Origin: Ornithinimicrobium cerasi
GTDB lineage: Bacteria; Actinomycetota; Actinomycetes; Actinomycetales; Dermatophilaceae
Direction: 5' to 3'
NCBI RefSeq assembly: GCF_003702705.1
Contig: NZ_QZMN01000001.1
Coordinates: 248,001 to 312,000 of the forward strand
DNA: 64,000 nt
In this document: positions 44,310 to 52,396 of the stretch, in pieces
How positions within the stretch are numbered: position 1 is the first letter of the stretch
How the letters are laid out: each line of letters opens with the position of its first letter
Translations under genes and position numbers: made by a program
Notes under the pieces: model-generated
What the model was told of the DNA's origin: nothing
Databases searched by the model: none
Seen by the model: the letters and a program-made list of their open reading frames with translations, nothing else

Positions 44310-44954
44310 CTACCCCTCCGCCTGGCCGGGGGACCACGGGACGCCGAACCGCCCCCGGTGCGCGACCTCCTGGAGCGGCCGGCGCCGACGCGTCGTCGCG
44401 GAGCCCTGCGCCTGGACGGACAGGTCGGGCGCCGGGTGCCCGAGGGCGACGACGCCCACGACCCGCCGCTGCTCCGGGACCCCGAACGCCTCCTTCACCG
44501 TCTCCTGCCGTGGCGGCGGGACCCCGAAGTAGAGGGCACCCAGGCCCTCGTCCACCGCGGTGAGCAGCATGAGCATGGCGGCCATCCCGTTGTCCACGTC
44601 CCAGTAGGGCACCGGCCACCGGGCCACGTCCCCGTCCTCCCAGCCCTTGTCGGGCTCCGCGTAGCGCGACAGGTAGGCCCCCGGGTCCGAGCAGCACAGG
44701 ATGAGCACCGGCGCCGCCGACACCCCCCGCAGCCACCGGTCCGGGTGCGACCCGGGGTCCGTGGTGACCTCCCAGAACAGCTCGCGTGACCCCGGGTCGT
44801 CCAGCACGACGAAGTCCCACCCCTGGCTGAACCCGGCGCTCGGCGCCCGGACGGCGTGCCGCAGCACCCGGTCGACGACCCCCTCGGGCACCGGCCGGTC
44901 CGGGTCGAAGGCCCGCACCATGCCCCGCCGCCGGACGACCTCGCGCAGCTCCAT
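44310..44954 (-). CDS. Nitroreductase-family flavoprotein
   Basis: A 214-aa FMN-binding protein. VVRRRGMVRAFDPDRPVP (FMN phosphate contacts), HAVRAPSAGFSQGWDFVVL, NGMAAMLMLLTAVDEGLGALYFGV and VVGVVALGHPAPD are the family blocks. Such enzymes use NAD(P)H to reduce nitro groups, quinones or flavins. ATG 44954 fits the usual N-terminus; an in-frame ATG nine bases earlier is also possible. It is divergent from the sigma-factor operon. Confidence 0.86.
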   Translation of the reverse strand: MELREVVRRRGMVRAFDPDRPVPEGVVDRVLRHAVRAPSAGFSQGWDFVVLDDPGSRELFWEVTTDPGSHPDRWLRGVSAAPVLILCCSDPGAYLSRYAEPDKGWEDGDVARWPVPYWDVDNGMAAMLMLLTAVDEGLGALYFGVPPPRQETVKEAFGVPEQRRVVGVVALGHPAPDLSVQAQGSATTRRRRPLQEVAHRGRFGVPWSPGQAEG

Positions 44955-45041
44955 GCCGGGCATCGTGACACCCGCCGCGCGTTCCTGCACAGCGACGCCG
45001 CGTCGTGAGACGCTAGCCGCGACAGAGGCGGAAGGGGGAGT

Positions 45042-45641
45042 GTGAGCCACATCACCCCCAACCATGGGCGGGCGTCCGGCGTCCCAGAGAACATGACGAC
45101 CTTCGCGCTCGAGCACCGCCCCGCACGGGTTCGTGCGCGCACCCGGACGGTGGTCGACGTCGACGCCGCCGTCCGGGAGGTCTACCTGGCCCACTTCGGC
45201 GCCCTGGCCGGCTGGGCGACGCACCTCGTGGGGGACCGCGACCTGGGCCACGACCTCGCCACCGACGCCTTCGTGCGGCTGATCAACAGCTGGCCCGGCG
45301 TGGACCAGCCGCGCCCGTGGCTCTACACGACCGTGGGCAACCTCGTGAAGGACCACTGGCGCAAGCGCGGGCGCGAGCGGGCTTCCTACCAGCGGTTCCA
45401 GGGCGGGCTGGACCCCGAGACCGCGGTGGCGCACGGTCCCGACACAGCGACGTCGCTCTCGGTGCGGGAGGCGGTCGAGTCGCTGCCGGACCGGTTGCGG
45501 CTGGCCGTCCTGCTCCACTACTTCGCCGACCTCACCGTGACCGAGGTCGCACGCCAGCTCGGCAAGGCCGACGGCACCATCAAGCGAGACCTGCACGAGG
45601 CCCGGGCCCGGCTCGCCGCAACCCTGGAGAGTGCCCGATGA
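45042..45641 (+). CDS. ECF RNA polymerase sigma factor
   Basis: A 199-aa sigma-70 family factor of the ECF class. Region 2 (about 45-115) contains HLVGDRDLGHDLATDAFVRL and RPWLYTTVGNLVKDHWRKRG. Region 4 (about 140-195) contains SLPDRLRLAVLLHYFADLTV and the recognition helix ADGTIKRDLHEARARL. GTG 45042 is preferred because GGAAGG lies 6 nt upstream. It overlaps the beta-propeller gene by ATGA, the usual place of an anti-sigma factor. Confidence 0.92.
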   Translation: MSHITPNHGRASGVPENMTTFALEHRPARVRARTRTVVDVDAAVREVYLAHFGALAGWATHLVGDRDLGHDLATDAFVRLINSWPGVDQPRPWLYTTVGNLVKDHWRKRGRERASYQRFQGGLDPETAVAHGPDTATSLSVREAVESLPDRLRLAVLLHYFADLTVTEVARQLGKADGTIKRDLHEARARLAATLESAR

Positions 45642-47146
45642 GCAATCACGACGACCGCGACCGTCAGGTCGAGGACTTCTTCGAGACCCACCGCTCCCGC
45701 GTCGTGGAGCACCAGGCCGACGACGAGACCTGGGAGGCGATCAGCCTGCGCGCCCGGGAGGCACGCACCCGCTCCCGGGGTATGTGGTTCCTCGGGGGCG
45801 CCGCGGCCGCGTCGGCGGCGGCGGTAGCCACCGCGTTCGCTCTCTGGGGCTCGGGCCCGGGTGCGCAGCCGGCTGCTCCTGCGGGGCCGGGTCAGACCGA
45901 CGTCCAGCCCTCGGACCAGGGGCAGGGCGGGGAGCAGCAGCCCGCGGACCCGCCGGGGACGGATCCCCCGACCGCTCAGGAGCCGACCGCGCCGGAGCCG
46001 ACACCGCCGGGGGAGACCGCCGACCCTGGCGACGGGACGACCGACGGGGAGTCGGGCGACCCCGAGCCCTTCACGCTGACCGCGCCCGACCCGGACGTCG
46101 ACGTCTGGTACGTGATGGAGCCGACGGGGGAGGAGAGCGACCTGCGCGTGGCGCAGTTCGAGTACGCCCCGAGGCCGACGGACGGGCTCGCCGTGGGGCT
46201 GGCAGTCAGCGAGGACGCGGGGAAGTCCTGGGACCTGCGGGTCGATCTGGGCTTCGGGGACAACGCCTCCGTCGCCGCCCGGGACAGCATCTGGACGTGG
46301 GGCAGCATGGGTGAAGGCCCGCAGGGAATGTTCCGCTCCGACGACCGCGGGAGGACGGCGGTCTGGGTGCCGACCCGCGGTCTGCCGATCGGCGTCGAGA
46401 CCTTCCGCTCGACCCTGGTCGTGGTGACCGCTGGATGCGAGGGCGATGAGGACGACAGCTGCGCGGAGGTCGTCATCACCGACGTCACCACCAACGACGC
46501 CACCAGCGGGCGCCGGATGGCGACTCTGGAGGGTCTCTCGCCCGGGGGCCCGGATCTCACCAACGGTCTTCCCCTCCCAGAGGGTTGGACGCCCAACTCC
46601 GGCCTGGCACCGAGCAAGGCATTCACGTCGTCGACCCCGAGGGCCGGCCTGGGTGCGACCTACGACGCGGTCTACGTGAGCTACGGGAACGCGACCTACC
46701 GGATCGCCGACGGGGAGGAGGTGGCGACCGTCGTCGAGCCACCGGACGCGGGGTGCTGGATCGACACCGCCCCCGACAGCGCGGACGGTCTCGTGAGCTA
46801 CTGCTGGGACACCGACCGGATCTTCACCTCGGCCGACGGCGGCTCGAGCTGGGAGGAGGTCGCGACGGTCGAGGGCGAGGAGGTCCTCGGGCTCGCCAGC
46901 AACGACGGGACCCACCTCGTGCTCGCCACCGACGGCGGTGTCCACGTCGGAGTCGGTGGCGAGTGGGACCGGACCCTCGACGCCACGGGCGAGTACCTCG
47001 TCGACGTCCGGGCCCTGGGCGGGGAGACCTTCCGTTATGGCGGACCGTACGCCTACGGCGGGGAGTTCCCGGCCTTCTCGGCCCGGTGGACGAGCGACGA
47101 CGGCGGCCGCACCTGGACCGAGCAGCCGAGGATCGTCCTGCCATAG
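45638..47146 (+). CDS. Membrane-anchored beta-propeller protein, candidate anti-sigma factor
   Basis: A 502-aa protein. Residues 1-47 are cytoplasmic, charged and helical (DDRDRQVEDFFETHRSRV). One helix (MWFLGGAAAASAAAVATAFAL) spans the membrane. A long Pro/Gln/Glu-rich linker (about 70-145) follows, then an outside domain with Asp-box turns: SEDAGKSWDL, SADGGSSWEE and SDDGGRTWTE. These mark a sialidase/BNR-type beta-propeller. A cysteine pair is likely in AGCEGDEDDSCAE. Coupling to the sigma gene suggests that the N-terminus holds the sigma factor and the propeller senses a wall or surface signal. No zinc anti-sigma (HxxxCxxC) motif is seen. Confidence 0.8.
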   Translation: MSNHDDRDRQVEDFFETHRSRVVEHQADDETWEAISLRAREARTRSRGMWFLGGAAAASAAAVATAFALWGSGPGAQPAAPAGPGQTDVQPSDQGQGGEQQPADPPGTDPPTAQEPTAPEPTPPGETADPGDGTTDGESGDPEPFTLTAPDPDVDVWYVMEPTGEESDLRVAQFEYAPRPTDGLAVGLAVSEDAGKSWDLRVDLGFGDNASVAARDSIWTWGSMGEGPQGMFRSDDRGRTAVWVPTRGLPIGVETFRSTLVVVTAGCEGDEDDSCAEVVITDVTTNDATSGRRMATLEGLSPGGPDLTNGLPLPEGWTPNSGLAPSKAFTSSTPRAGLGATYDAVYVSYGNATYRIADGEEVATVVEPPDAGCWIDTAPDSADGLVSYCWDTDRIFTSADGGSSWEEVATVEGEEVLGLASNDGTHLVLATDGGVHVGVGGEWDRTLDATGEYLVDVRALGGETFRYGGPYAYGGEFPAFSARWTSDDGGRTWTEQPRIVLP

Positions 47147-47147
47147 T
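47142..47147 (+). promoter_or_regulatory. -10 element CATAGT, leaderless
   Basis: CATAGT contains the stop codon of the propeller gene and ends 6 nt before ATG 47154. Confidence 0.4.
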
Positions 47148-47153
47148 GGCCTC

Positions 47154-49811
47154 ATGACCGCGCAGTCGGAGCTGCCCCCCGGCTACCCCCAGGAGTGGGA
47201 GGCCGACGTCGTCCTGGCCGACGGGATGGTCGCGCACGTCCGCCCGATCGTGCCGGACGACACCGAGGCCATCCACGAGTTCCACGCGAACCAGTCGGAG
47301 GAGTCCATCTACCTGCGCTTCTTCGCCCCGATCAAGCGCCTGTCCGACCGTGACGTCCACCGCTTCACCCACGTCGACTACTCCGACCGCGTCGCGCTCG
47401 TCATGCTCATCAACAACCGGCTGGCCGGCATCGGGCGCTACGACCGCATCGATCCCGGCGGGACCGTCGCCGAGGTCGCGTTCAACGTGTCCGACCACCA
47501 CCAGGGTCGCGGGATCGGCTCGGTCCTCCTCGAGCACCTCGCCGACATCGGGCGGGAGTCCGGGGTGCGTCGGTTCGTCGCCGACGTGCTCCCGCAGAAC
47601 CGCAGGATGATCGGTGTCTTCAAGGACGCGGGGTATGGCGTGTCCCACGCCTTCGACGACGGCGTCATCGCGGTCTCCTTCGACATCGAGCCCACCGACG
47701 CCTCCCGTGCGGTCCGCATGTCCCGCGAGCACCGGTCCGAGGCGCGCTCGATGCGTCAGGTGCTCAACCCGGCCACGGTGGCCGTCATCGGCGCGAGCCG
47801 CCGCCAGGGGACGGTCGGGCGGGCCTTCTTCGACGACATCGTCCAGGGTGGCTTCACCGGGAGCGCCTACGCCGTGAACAGCCGTGCCGAGCCGGGCACC
47901 CTGATCTCGGGCCACCCGTCCTACGCCTCGGTCGCCGACATCGAGGGCGGGGTCGACATGGCGGTGGTCGCCGTCCCGGCGCAGGACGTCCTCGCGACCG
48001 TCGACGAGTGCGCCGCCGCCGGGGTCAAGGCCCTGGTCGTCGCCAGCGAGGGGTTCGCGGAGTCCGGACCGGACGGCGAGGAGCTGCAGCGTCAGCTCCT
48101 CGCCCGCGCGCGCGGCCACGGGATGCGGGTGCTGGGCCCCAACAGCTTCGGCCTCATCAACAACGACCCGGCGGTGCGGCTCAACGCCTCGATCGCCGAC
48201 GTGGGACACCTGCCCAGCCACGGCGGGCTGGGTCTTTTCGCCCAGTCCGGGGCCCTGGGCGTCGCCGTGCTCGCCTCGGCGCAGCGGCGCGGGCTGGGCA
48301 TCTCCAGCTTCGCCTCCGCGGGCAACCGCGTCGACATCTCCGGCAACGACCTCATGCAGTACTGGCTGGACGACGAGGCGACCACCGCCGTCGGCCTCTA
48401 CCTGGAGTCGATGGGCAACCCGCGCAAGTTCTCCCGGATCGCCCGCAAGCTGGCCAGCATCAAGCCGGTCATCGTCGTCAAGTCCGGCGGCGGGGGCAGC
48501 GGGGCCGGCATCCGGGTGCGCTCCACCCACGAGCGCCCCGAGGCCTTCGGCCAGATGCTGCGCCAGTCCGGTGTCATCCGCGCCGACAACCTGCACCAGC
48601 TCTTCGACGTCGCCCAGCTGGTCCAGACCCAGCCGCTGCCGGCCGGCAGACGCGTCGCGGTGGTCACCAACAGCCACGCCCTGGGCGGGCTCGCTTCCGG
48701 CGCGGCCCGCTCCCGCGACCTCGAGGTCGTGCACGGCCCGGTCGCGGTCAGCTCCGAGGCGGTGACCGAGGAGTTCCGCCGGGTGGTCGAGGCCGCGCTG
48801 GAGGACGAGCGGGTCGACGCGCTCATCGCCTGCTTCATCCCGCCCGTGGCGGACATCGACCCCGACGTGGTGCAGGCCGTCGCCGACGCGGTCGCCACCC
48901 ACGAGAAACCCTGCGTCGCAACTTTTCTCGGTATGCGCGGGGTCACCCCGGGCACCGGCGTCCCCGCCTACCCCACGCCGGAGGACGCCGTCCGGGCGCT
49001 GGCGGCCGCCACCAACTACGCCGACTGGCTGCGCACCGACCGCGGCGAGCGGGTCCGGCCCGAGGGCATCAACCGCCGCACCGTCCACGACATCGTCGAG
49101 TCGGCCCTCGCCCGGGCCCCGGGCGGCGCCGACCTGTCGGGCGAGGAGACCACCGAGCTGCTCGCGGCCTACGGGATCGCGATGTGGCCCAGCATCAGCG
49201 TGGGCTCCGACGAGGAGGCCGTGGAGGCATACAAGCAGCTGCGCGGCACGGTCGTGCTCAAGGCGACCTCGCCGCTCCTGCAGCACCAGCCCGGCCAGGG
49301 GTGGATCCGCACCGGCCTGCGACACCCCAAGGCCGTGGGCGCCGCCTACCGCGACCTCGACGCCATGCTCGCCCCGATCGGCGCCCAGGGCATCGCGCTG
49401 CAGCAGATGGCCCCTCCGGGCTCGGTGGCGGTCGACATCACCACCTCCGAGGACCCGCTTTTCGGGCCGGTGGTCGGCTTCGGGGTCGCGGGGCTGCCGG
49501 TCGACCTGCTCGGGGACGTCTCGCACGGCTTCCCCCCGCTCACGGACGTGGACGTCGTCCGGCTGGTCAGCTCGATCCGGGCGGCACCGATGCTCGACGG
49601 CTACCGCGGCGCAATGCCGGTCGACCACGGTGCCCTGCACGACCTCATCGCCCGGGTGTCCGTCCTGGCCGACGACCATCCCGAGCTCGCCTCGCTGCGG
49701 CTCAACCCGGTGATGGCGCACCAGGACGGCATCGAGGTCCTGGGCGCGCACGCGCGGGTGGCCCCCGCACCGACCCGCACCGACGCCGAACGGCGGGCGA
49801 TGCTGGCCTGA
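47154..49811 (+). CDS. Pat-type GNAT / acyl-CoA synthetase (NDP-forming-like) protein
   Basis: An 885-aa two-part protein of the protein lysine acetyltransferase (Pat) type. The GNAT domain is N-terminal (about 20-190), with the acetyl-CoA loop VSDHHQGRGIGSVLLEHLA. The rest is NDP-forming acyl-CoA synthetase-like: CoA-binding VAVIGASRRQGTVGRAFF, ligase GLGLFAQSGALGVAVL, and ATP-grasp ETTELLAAYGIAM and VVLKATSPLLQH. The loop that carries the phosphorylated His in active synthetases reads GIRVRSTHERPEAFGQM, unlike the SHTGA form, so the synthetase half may only sense. Actinobacterial relatives acetylate and silence acyl-CoA synthetases. Confidence 0.9.
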   Translation: MTAQSELPPGYPQEWEADVVLADGMVAHVRPIVPDDTEAIHEFHANQSEESIYLRFFAPIKRLSDRDVHRFTHVDYSDRVALVMLINNRLAGIGRYDRIDPGGTVAEVAFNVSDHHQGRGIGSVLLEHLADIGRESGVRRFVADVLPQNRRMIGVFKDAGYGVSHAFDDGVIAVSFDIEPTDASRAVRMSREHRSEARSMRQVLNPATVAVIGASRRQGTVGRAFFDDIVQGGFTGSAYAVNSRAEPGTLISGHPSYASVADIEGGVDMAVVAVPAQDVLATVDECAAAGVKALVVASEGFAESGPDGEELQRQLLARARGHGMRVLGPNSFGLINNDPAVRLNASIADVGHLPSHGGLGLFAQSGALGVAVLASAQRRGLGISSFASAGNRVDISGNDLMQYWLDDEATTAVGLYLESMGNPRKFSRIARKLASIKPVIVVKSGGGGSGAGIRVRSTHERPEAFGQMLRQSGVIRADNLHQLFDVAQLVQTQPLPAGRRVAVVTNSHALGGLASGAARSRDLEVVHGPVAVSSEAVTEEFRRVVEAALEDERVDALIACFIPPVADIDPDVVQAVADAVATHEKPCVATFLGMRGVTPGTGVPAYPTPEDAVRALAAATNYADWLRTDRGERVRPEGINRRTVHDIVESALARAPGGADLSGEETTELLAAYGIAMWPSISVGSDEEAVEAYKQLRGTVVLKATSPLLQHQPGQGWIRTGLRHPKAVGAAYRDLDAMLAPIGAQGIALQQMAPPGSVAVDITTSEDPLFGPVVGFGVAGLPVDLLGDVSHGFPPLTDVDVVRLVSSIRAAPMLDGYRGAMPVDHGALHDLIARVSVLADDHPELASLRLNPVMAHQDGIEVLGAHARVAPAPTRTDAERRAMLA

Positions 49812-49824
49812 GGGGAGTGGCACG

Positions 49825-50412
49825 ATGGGCCCCATGGTCCGTCGCCTGAGGTCACCGCTGCCCGACTCCCTCGTCACCGACATCGAGGAGGCGGGCTACC
49901 TCCCGGCCGTCGTGCACGACGTCGTGCTCACCGCTGTGGGCCGCGACCAGGTCGTCAGCCACCTCGTGCACGCGGAGACCACCTTCGACGAGCAGGCCGT
50001 GCGCAACCACCTGACCGTCCTCGTGCTGACCGACCGCCGCCTGGTCATCGCCCACGCCGACGACCACGAGGGGCCGGAGCGCCAGCGGATGGCGACGGCC
50101 ACGAGCGAGACCGTGCCCCTGCGCCAGGTCCGCGGCGTCATGCTCACCCACGTCGTGCCCGACCCCGAGAACTACGACGGCAGCCTCGACGGGCGCGCGA
50201 TCACGCTCACCCTCGGCTGGGGGGCCGTCTCCCGGGTCGACCTCCTGCCCGGGCTGTGCGAGGACCCGGAGTGCGAGGGCGACCACGGCTACGAGGGGAC
50301 CATCTCCAGCGACGACATCTCGCTGCGGGTGGCGGCCGAGTCAGACGGCGTCGACCGGCTCGAGCGGGCGCTGGCCTTCGCCCAGGAGCTGTCCGCCCGG
50401 CTGGGCCGGTGA
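49825..50412 (+). CDS. DUF5998 family protein
   Basis: A 195-aa soluble protein of the actinobacterial DUF5998 family. Blocks are LPDSLVTDIEEAGYLPAVVHD, AETTFDEQAVRNHLTVLVLT and LCEDPECEGDHGYEGTI; the Cys/His group there could bind metal. The function is unknown. GGGGAG precedes ATG 49825; an in-frame ATG at 49834 would fit a CACGAT leaderless start. It overlaps the next gene by GTGA. Confidence 0.82.
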   Translation: MGPMVRRLRSPLPDSLVTDIEEAGYLPAVVHDVVLTAVGRDQVVSHLVHAETTFDEQAVRNHLTVLVLTDRRLVIAHADDHEGPERQRMATATSETVPLRQVRGVMLTHVVPDPENYDGSLDGRAITLTLGWGAVSRVDLLPGLCEDPECEGDHGYEGTISSDDISLRVAAESDGVDRLERALAFAQELSARLGR

Positions 50413-51575
50413 GCCGGGAGGTCGCCGAGGCCCGTCAGCGATACCAGCCCCCGGGCCCCGGCGAGGGGCTCGCCTCCGTCCTGCCCGCCGCCCTCCTGGC
50501 CCTCGGCGCGGGGCTGCCCGACGGCATACCCGAGCCGCGGTGGCAGCTGCCGCAGACCCGGCGGGTCGTCGTGGTCCTCGTCGACGGCCTCGGGTCGCGC
50601 CAGCTCGAGCGGCGCACCGGGCACGCCCCGTTCCTGCGCACCCTGGGGCCGGCCGTGCCGGACGCCCGGTGCGGCTTCCCCTCGACGACCGCCACGAGCC
50701 TGTCGAGCCTGGGGACCGGCCGCGGCGCCGGCGACCACGGGGTCATCGGTTGGCAGACCGGCCTGCGCGGTGGGCAGCAGCTCCTCAACCACCTGTCCTG
50801 GAAGGGCGGCCCCGAACCGACCCGCTACCAGCCGCACCGCACCCTCCTCCAGGAGGCCGGCCGCCGCGACGTGACGGTGACCACGGTGTCCCGGGGCACC
50901 TTCGACGGCTCCGGGTTCACGCGGGCGGCCCTGCGGGGCGGGGGGTATGCCGCGGCCGAGTCCGCGCAGGAGCGCACCGAGGGGGTCCTGGCGGCGCTGG
51001 GGCAGGCCGGGCGGCGGGGGAGGGCGCTCGTCTACGCCTACTGGGACGAGGTCGACAAGGCGGGTCACGTGCACGGTCCGGGCTCCCTGGAGTGGGGGGA
51101 GGCGGTGGAGGCGGTGGACCGGTTCGTGGCCGGGGTGGTGCAGGCCGCGCCGGAGGGGACCGTGGTCGTCGTCACCAGCGACCACGGCATGACCGAGGCG
51201 CCGCTGTCCCGGCGGCGCGACCTCGCCCTGGGCGACGTCCTCGACGAGGGGGTCTCGCTGCTCGCGGGAGAGCCGCGCGCCCCGCAGGTCTGGTGCGTCC
51301 GCGGTGCCGCCACCGACGTGGCCGCGACCTGGCGGGCCGAGCTGGGCGAGGACGCCGTCGTCCTGACCCGGGACGAGGCGGTCGAGGCCGGCTGGTTCGG
51401 ACCCGTCCGCGAGGGCGTGCGGGAGCGCCTGGGTGACCTGGTGGTGGCCATGCTGGGGGACGCGACGGTGCTCGACTCACGCCTCCTGCGGCCGGAGGTG
51501 CTGCGGCTGCGAGGCCACCACGGCTCGATCACCGACGCCGAGACGGCGATCCCCCTGCTGGTCCACCAGGGGTGA
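50409..51575 (+). CDS. Alkaline-phosphatase superfamily phosphodiesterase (NPP-like)
   Basis: A 388-aa nucleotide pyrophosphatase/phosphodiesterase-type enzyme. Two-zinc site residues are in VLVDGLGSRQL, the Thr nucleophile in GFPSTTATSLSS, DEVDKAGHVHG, TSDHGMTEA and GHHGSITDAE. There is no signal peptide, so it is cytoplasmic, unlike most NPPs. The substrate is unknown. It is coupled to DUF5998 by a 4-nt overlap, a pairing I believe is common in actinobacteria. Confidence 0.88.
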   Translation: MSREVAEARQRYQPPGPGEGLASVLPAALLALGAGLPDGIPEPRWQLPQTRRVVVVLVDGLGSRQLERRTGHAPFLRTLGPAVPDARCGFPSTTATSLSSLGTGRGAGDHGVIGWQTGLRGGQQLLNHLSWKGGPEPTRYQPHRTLLQEAGRRDVTVTTVSRGTFDGSGFTRAALRGGGYAAAESAQERTEGVLAALGQAGRRGRALVYAYWDEVDKAGHVHGPGSLEWGEAVEAVDRFVAGVVQAAPEGTVVVVTSDHGMTEAPLSRRRDLALGDVLDEGVSLLAGEPRAPQVWCVRGAATDVAATWRAELGEDAVVLTRDEAVEAGWFGPVREGVRERLGDLVVAMLGDATVLDSRLLRPEVLRLRGHHGSITDAETAIPLLVHQG

Positions 51576-51645
51576 GGGACCGGGTGCGGGTCGGGTGGGG
51601 GCCGGGTGACACGGGAGGCGGCTCGGCGCCCGTCCCACGGCTCCG

Positions 51646-51651
51646 TAGACT
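51646..51651 (+). promoter_or_regulatory. -10 element TAGACT, leaderless tdk
   Basis: TAGACT ends 6 nt before GTG 51658. Confidence 0.45.
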
Positions 51652-51657
51652 GCGCGG

Positions 51658-52371
51658 GTGGCTGAGCTCGTCTTCTTCACCGGCACCATGGACTGCGGGA
51701 AGTCGACGCTGGCCCTGCAGATGGACCACACGCACTCGACGCGGGGCCGGTCCGGGCTGCTGCTGACCCAGCACGACCGGTCGGGGGAGGCCGTGCTGTC
51801 CTCGCGCCTGGGTCTGACCAAGCCCGCGCTCGAGGTGGACGACGACCTCGACCTCTGGGACCTCGTGGTGGAGCAGGTGACCAACGGGCGCCGCGTCGAC
51901 TACCTCATCTGCGACGAGGCCCAGTTCTACACCCCCGACCAGGTCGAGCAGCTCGCCCGGCTGGTGGACGAGATGGGGGTCGACGTCTTCGCCTTCGGGA
52001 TCACCGCGGACTTCCGCACCGAGCTGTTCCCCGGGTCCCGACGCCTCATCGAGCTGGCGGACCGCACGCAGCAGCTGCAGGTCCAGGCCTTGTGCTGGTG
52101 CGGGCGCCCGGCCACGGTCAACGCCCGCGTCGTCGACGGCGTCATGGTGGTCGAGGGTGAGCAGGTGGTGGTCGGCGACGTCGCGGGCACGGACCAGGGC
52201 CCGGTCCCGACCGTCGAGTACGAGGTCCTGTGCCGACGCCACTACATGCGTCGGATGCACTCCTCCGCCGCCCGGGCCCAGGCGATCTCGACCGACGTGC
52301 TGCCCTTCGACCTCGACCTGTGCGCGCTGCCCACGTCCTCGGCCGGGCGGGCGGACGGACCGGCCGACTGA
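51658..52371 (+). CDS. tdk: Thymidine kinase, type II
   Basis: A 237-aa enzyme that phosphorylates thymidine with ATP for salvage. The P-loop is FFTGTMDCGKSTLAL, and Walker B with the catalytic Glu is ICDEAQFYTPDQ. The lasso/zinc domain has CWCGRPATVNARVV and a second Cys in VLCRRHY. The C-terminal 35 residues are an extension. It is a single leaderless gene, convergent with sepH after 25 nt. Confidence 0.95.
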   Translation: MAELVFFTGTMDCGKSTLALQMDHTHSTRGRSGLLLTQHDRSGEAVLSSRLGLTKPALEVDDDLDLWDLVVEQVTNGRRVDYLICDEAQFYTPDQVEQLARLVDEMGVDVFAFGITADFRTELFPGSRRLIELADRTQQLQVQALCWCGRPATVNARVVDGVMVVEGEQVVVGDVAGTDQGPVPTVEYEVLCRRHYMRRMHSSAARAQAISTDVLPFDLDLCALPTSSAGRADGPAD

Positions 52372-52396
52372 CGGCTGACCGACGTGCAGGGGTCGT

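Noticed and set aside
46824-49883. A 1000-codon open frame opposite the Pat-type gene and its neighbours
   Set aside because: It crosses several real genes, has no recognisable motif and mirrors their codon bias.
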